DNA of 34,814 bases from Caballeronia pedi (GTDB taxonomy: Bacteria > Pseudomonadota > Gammaproteobacteria > Burkholderiales > Burkholderiaceae), in contig NZ_FCOE02000059.1 in NCBI RefSeq assembly GCF_001544915.2, positions 1-34,814 on the forward strand, read 5' to 3'. A model generated the notes under the pieces. The model ran no database searches. It saw nothing but the letters and a program-made list of their open reading frames with translations, and was not told the DNA's origin. How positions within the stretch are numbered: the stretch's first letter is position 1; every line of letters starts with the position of its first letter. The translations under genes were made by a program, and so were the position numbers. Positions 33,656 through 34,814 of the stretch are shown in pieces.

Positions 33656-33683
33656 TTTAACAGTTGTTAAAGCGCTTTAACAA
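33656..33683. promoter_or_regulatory. Three-half-site dyad, operator-like
   Basis: Three TTTAACA half-sites alternate in direction: TTTAACA (33656-33662), TGTTAAA (33665-33671) and TTTAACA (33676-33682). The right two lie in the perfect 20-bp palindrome TTGTTAAAGCGCTTTAACAA (33664-33683). Such overlapping dyads are typical of repressor operators; no regulator gene is in view. Confidence 0.55.
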
Positions 33684-33728
33684 AATCGCTGGAGGGGGAT
33701 TTTTTCTACGGATGAGGAACCGGGCGGT

Positions 33729-33761
33729 CTAGCTCCGGCCAATGCGGCGAAGTTTGACCAT
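33729..33761 (-). other. Micro-ORF of 10 codons with strong ribosome site
   Basis: ATG 33761 follows GGGAGGGGT and encodes MVKLRRIGRS before TAG. After the TAG the frame stays open for about 24 codons towards 33660. This may be the start of a truncated or mutated phage gene, or a leader peptide. Confidence 0.3.
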
Positions 33762-33770
33762 ACCCCTCCC

Positions 33771-33848
33771 TCAAAAGGTAACAGGATCAAGCACCTGCGT
33801 AGCCCGCCGTGCGGCCGTCTCGTGCTCCCGCTTGCGCCGCCGCTTCAC
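33771..33848 (-). CDS. 25-residue basic peptide coupled to tail I, possibly a gene stub
   Basis: GTG 33848 overlaps the stop of the tail-I gene (GTGA) and opens a 25-codon frame, MKRRRKREHETAARRATQVL then DPVTF and stop. In lambdoid phages the large J (tip/host specificity) gene would begin here. Nothing resembling J is present, so this could be a real micro-gene or a remnant. Confidence 0.35.
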   Translation of the reverse strand: MKRRRKREHETAARRATQVLDPVTF

Positions 33849-34441
33849 GTTTGATCCTCTGCGTAGATGCCAGCGCTCACGCGCTTTGATCCGACGCGCA
33901 TGCGGCCATAGACGATCGGCACGCAATCGCCTTGCGCGACGCTGTTCACCGGGCCGTTGAAGTAGTACGACGTGCCGTTGTCACCGCTGTTGCTTGCAAG
34001 CCCGCTCGTCTGCGGGCTCAACATCTGCACCACGCCGCCGAGCGCCATCGACGCGCCGAGGCCGAGCAGCCCGGCATGGACTGCGGGAGAAAGCGCGAGA
34101 AACGCAGGGTTCCAAACGGCGACAGCAAGGATCGCTGCACCGAGGATAGTCTGGAAGAGGCCGCTAGATTTGCTGCCGATCAGAACGGGCGCGATGCGGA
34201 TGTCCTCCCTCCCGACTGGATGCCACAGCTGATCTTCATTCAGATTTTGCTTGCCATTGAACACAGCGAATGTCAGTCCGTTGTCTTGTGCGTTGAGCAG
34301 AAACTTCTTGAAACCCGGTTGCAGCACGCTCAGCGCGCTGAGCGCCTCCCGCGTCGACGAGACGGCGATCCGGTGCGTGCGTCCGAACTTCGCTCCGAGC
34401 ACACCATAGAGGCGGATGGTGCGCAGGTTTTCTGTTTGCAT
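33845..34441 (-). CDS. Phage tail assembly protein, lambda gpI type
   Basis: A 198-residue protein of the Lambda_tail_I family. The N-terminus LRTIRLYGVLGAKFGRTHRIAV and FNGKQNLNEDQLWHPVGREDIRIAPVLIGSKSSG form the ubiquitin-like region seen in gpI homologues. A hydrophobic Gly/Ala-rich segment (about 90-140, LFQTILGAAILAVAVW and on) and a YGRMRVGSKRVSAGIY C-terminus follow. gpI helps build the tail tip. ATG 34441 has AGGAGAAG as ribosome site. The expected K gene upstream and J gene downstream are not here. Confidence 0.88.
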   Translation of the reverse strand: MQTENLRTIRLYGVLGAKFGRTHRIAVSSTREALSALSVLQPGFKKFLLNAQDNGLTFAVFNGKQNLNEDQLWHPVGREDIRIAPVLIGSKSSGLFQTILGAAILAVAVWNPAFLALSPAVHAGLLGLGASMALGGVVQMLSPQTSGLASNSGDNGTSYYFNGPVNSVAQGDCVPIVYGRMRVGSKRVSAGIYAEDQT

Positions 34442-34501
34442 TTTTGCTTCTCCTGTTGAACTGAAAAAGCCGCTCCCTAGATTGGCGGGTCGGCTGAATG
34501 C

Positions 34502-34814
34502 TCACCGCGCTTTCGACTCGAGCGACGCGATTCGGTCGCGTGCGTCCTGTAAGAGTGCGTGCGCTTCTTGCAGCGCAGCGCCAAGCAGTGGCACGAGCTT
34601 TGAATAATCGACCGCCTGCGGCACGATCTCCTGCTCAATCGACACGACGTCTTCCGGCTTCACGTCCGCCGGATCGTGGCCATCGCGGTAGATGACGTAC
34701 CAATCGCCCAACGCGTCCTTTTCGCCTGTTACCGCTAAAGGGACAACCTCCTGCAACTCATGCGCCAAGACGTAGTGTGCGAGTTCGCCGGGCGCGGCCT
34801 TAAACTCACCTTGG
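34502..34814 (-). CDS. Phage tail fibre C-terminal chaperone (peptidase S74-like), N-terminus off window
   Basis: The last ~104 codons of a protein that continues past the right edge. ELAHYVLAHELQEVVPLAV, DYSKLVPLLGAALQEAHALL and the final coiled helix ARDRIASLESKAR match the end of the S74 intramolecular chaperone domain, which trimerises tail spikes and then cleaves itself off. The catalytic Ser/Lys lie in the missing part. It ends 60 bases before the tail-I start on the same strand. Confidence 0.8.
   Translation of the reverse strand, partial: QGEFKAAPGELAHYVLAHELQEVVPLAVTGEKDALGDWYVIYRDGHDPADVKPEDVVSIEQEIVPQAVDYSKLVPLLGAALQEAHALLQDARDRIASLESKAR

Larger units (their letters stand above)
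32913..34814. mobile_element. Part of a lambda-like prophage (left limit uncertain, runs off window)
   Basis: The right end of the window holds a lambda tail-I protein and an S74-type tail fibre C-terminus. The nearby DUF4145 gene has lower G+C and different codon use, as is usual for phage cargo genes. No integrase, repressor or att site was identified. The left limit may lie anywhere in 32254-33700. Whether the element is intact cannot be judged from this end. Confidence 0.6.

Overview
The window is high-GC chromosomal DNA, most likely from a Burkholderia-group betaproteobacterium (Burkholderia, Paraburkholderia or Caballeronia). I infer this from gene content, not from any search. The clues are hemC followed by a fused hemD-hemX and hemY with overlapping stops and starts, a ppc gene with a long Ala/Lys/Pro-rich N-terminus divergent from hemC, trxB divergent from ftsK-lolA, rarA-serS-tRNA-Ser, and minCDE. 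Most of the window is ordinary core genome; the last ~2 kb looks like part of a prophage.

Layout. Positions 1-2186 (minus) hold the N-terminal three quarters of phosphoenolpyruvate carboxylase. Positions 2524-6856 (plus) are a translationally coupled heme operon, hemC-hemDX-hemY, closed by a strong terminator. A secreted GDSL/SGNH hydrolase with a C-terminal bulb-type lectin domain follows (7034-8608). Then comes a minus-strand block: rhodanese, Pcm-family methyltransferase, TRIC-type channel, Smr-domain protein and thioredoxin reductase. ftsK and lolA run plus from 12756 to 15784.

Between lolA and rarA lies a 4-kb accessory block. It contains a secreted protein, a LysR regulator divergent from an agmatinase/guanidinobutyrase-type ureohydrolase, and an NCS1 permease of CytX type. 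A perfect 20-bp dyad lies at the LysR start. rarA, serS and a tRNA-Ser(CGA) gene with its own promoter and terminator follow. Next come a small lipoprotein, a methionine aminopeptidase, a GNAT acetyltransferase and the minC-minD-minE operon.

From 27.3 to 32.3 kb the genes are more variable: a 59-residue two-helix membrane protein, an OpgC-type membrane protein, an MHS-type MFS symporter, a TonB-C-domain exported protein, two very small hydrophilic proteins and a secreted protein. A 660-base stretch without a convincing gene (32254-32912) contains two strong hairpin terminators and leads into a region of different base composition. That region has a Zn-ribbon/DUF4145 gene, a dyad-rich control-like region, two micro-ORFs, a lambda tail-I protein and the C-terminus of a peptidase-S74-type tail fibre that runs off the right edge. 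No integrase, CRISPR array or insertion sequence was seen.
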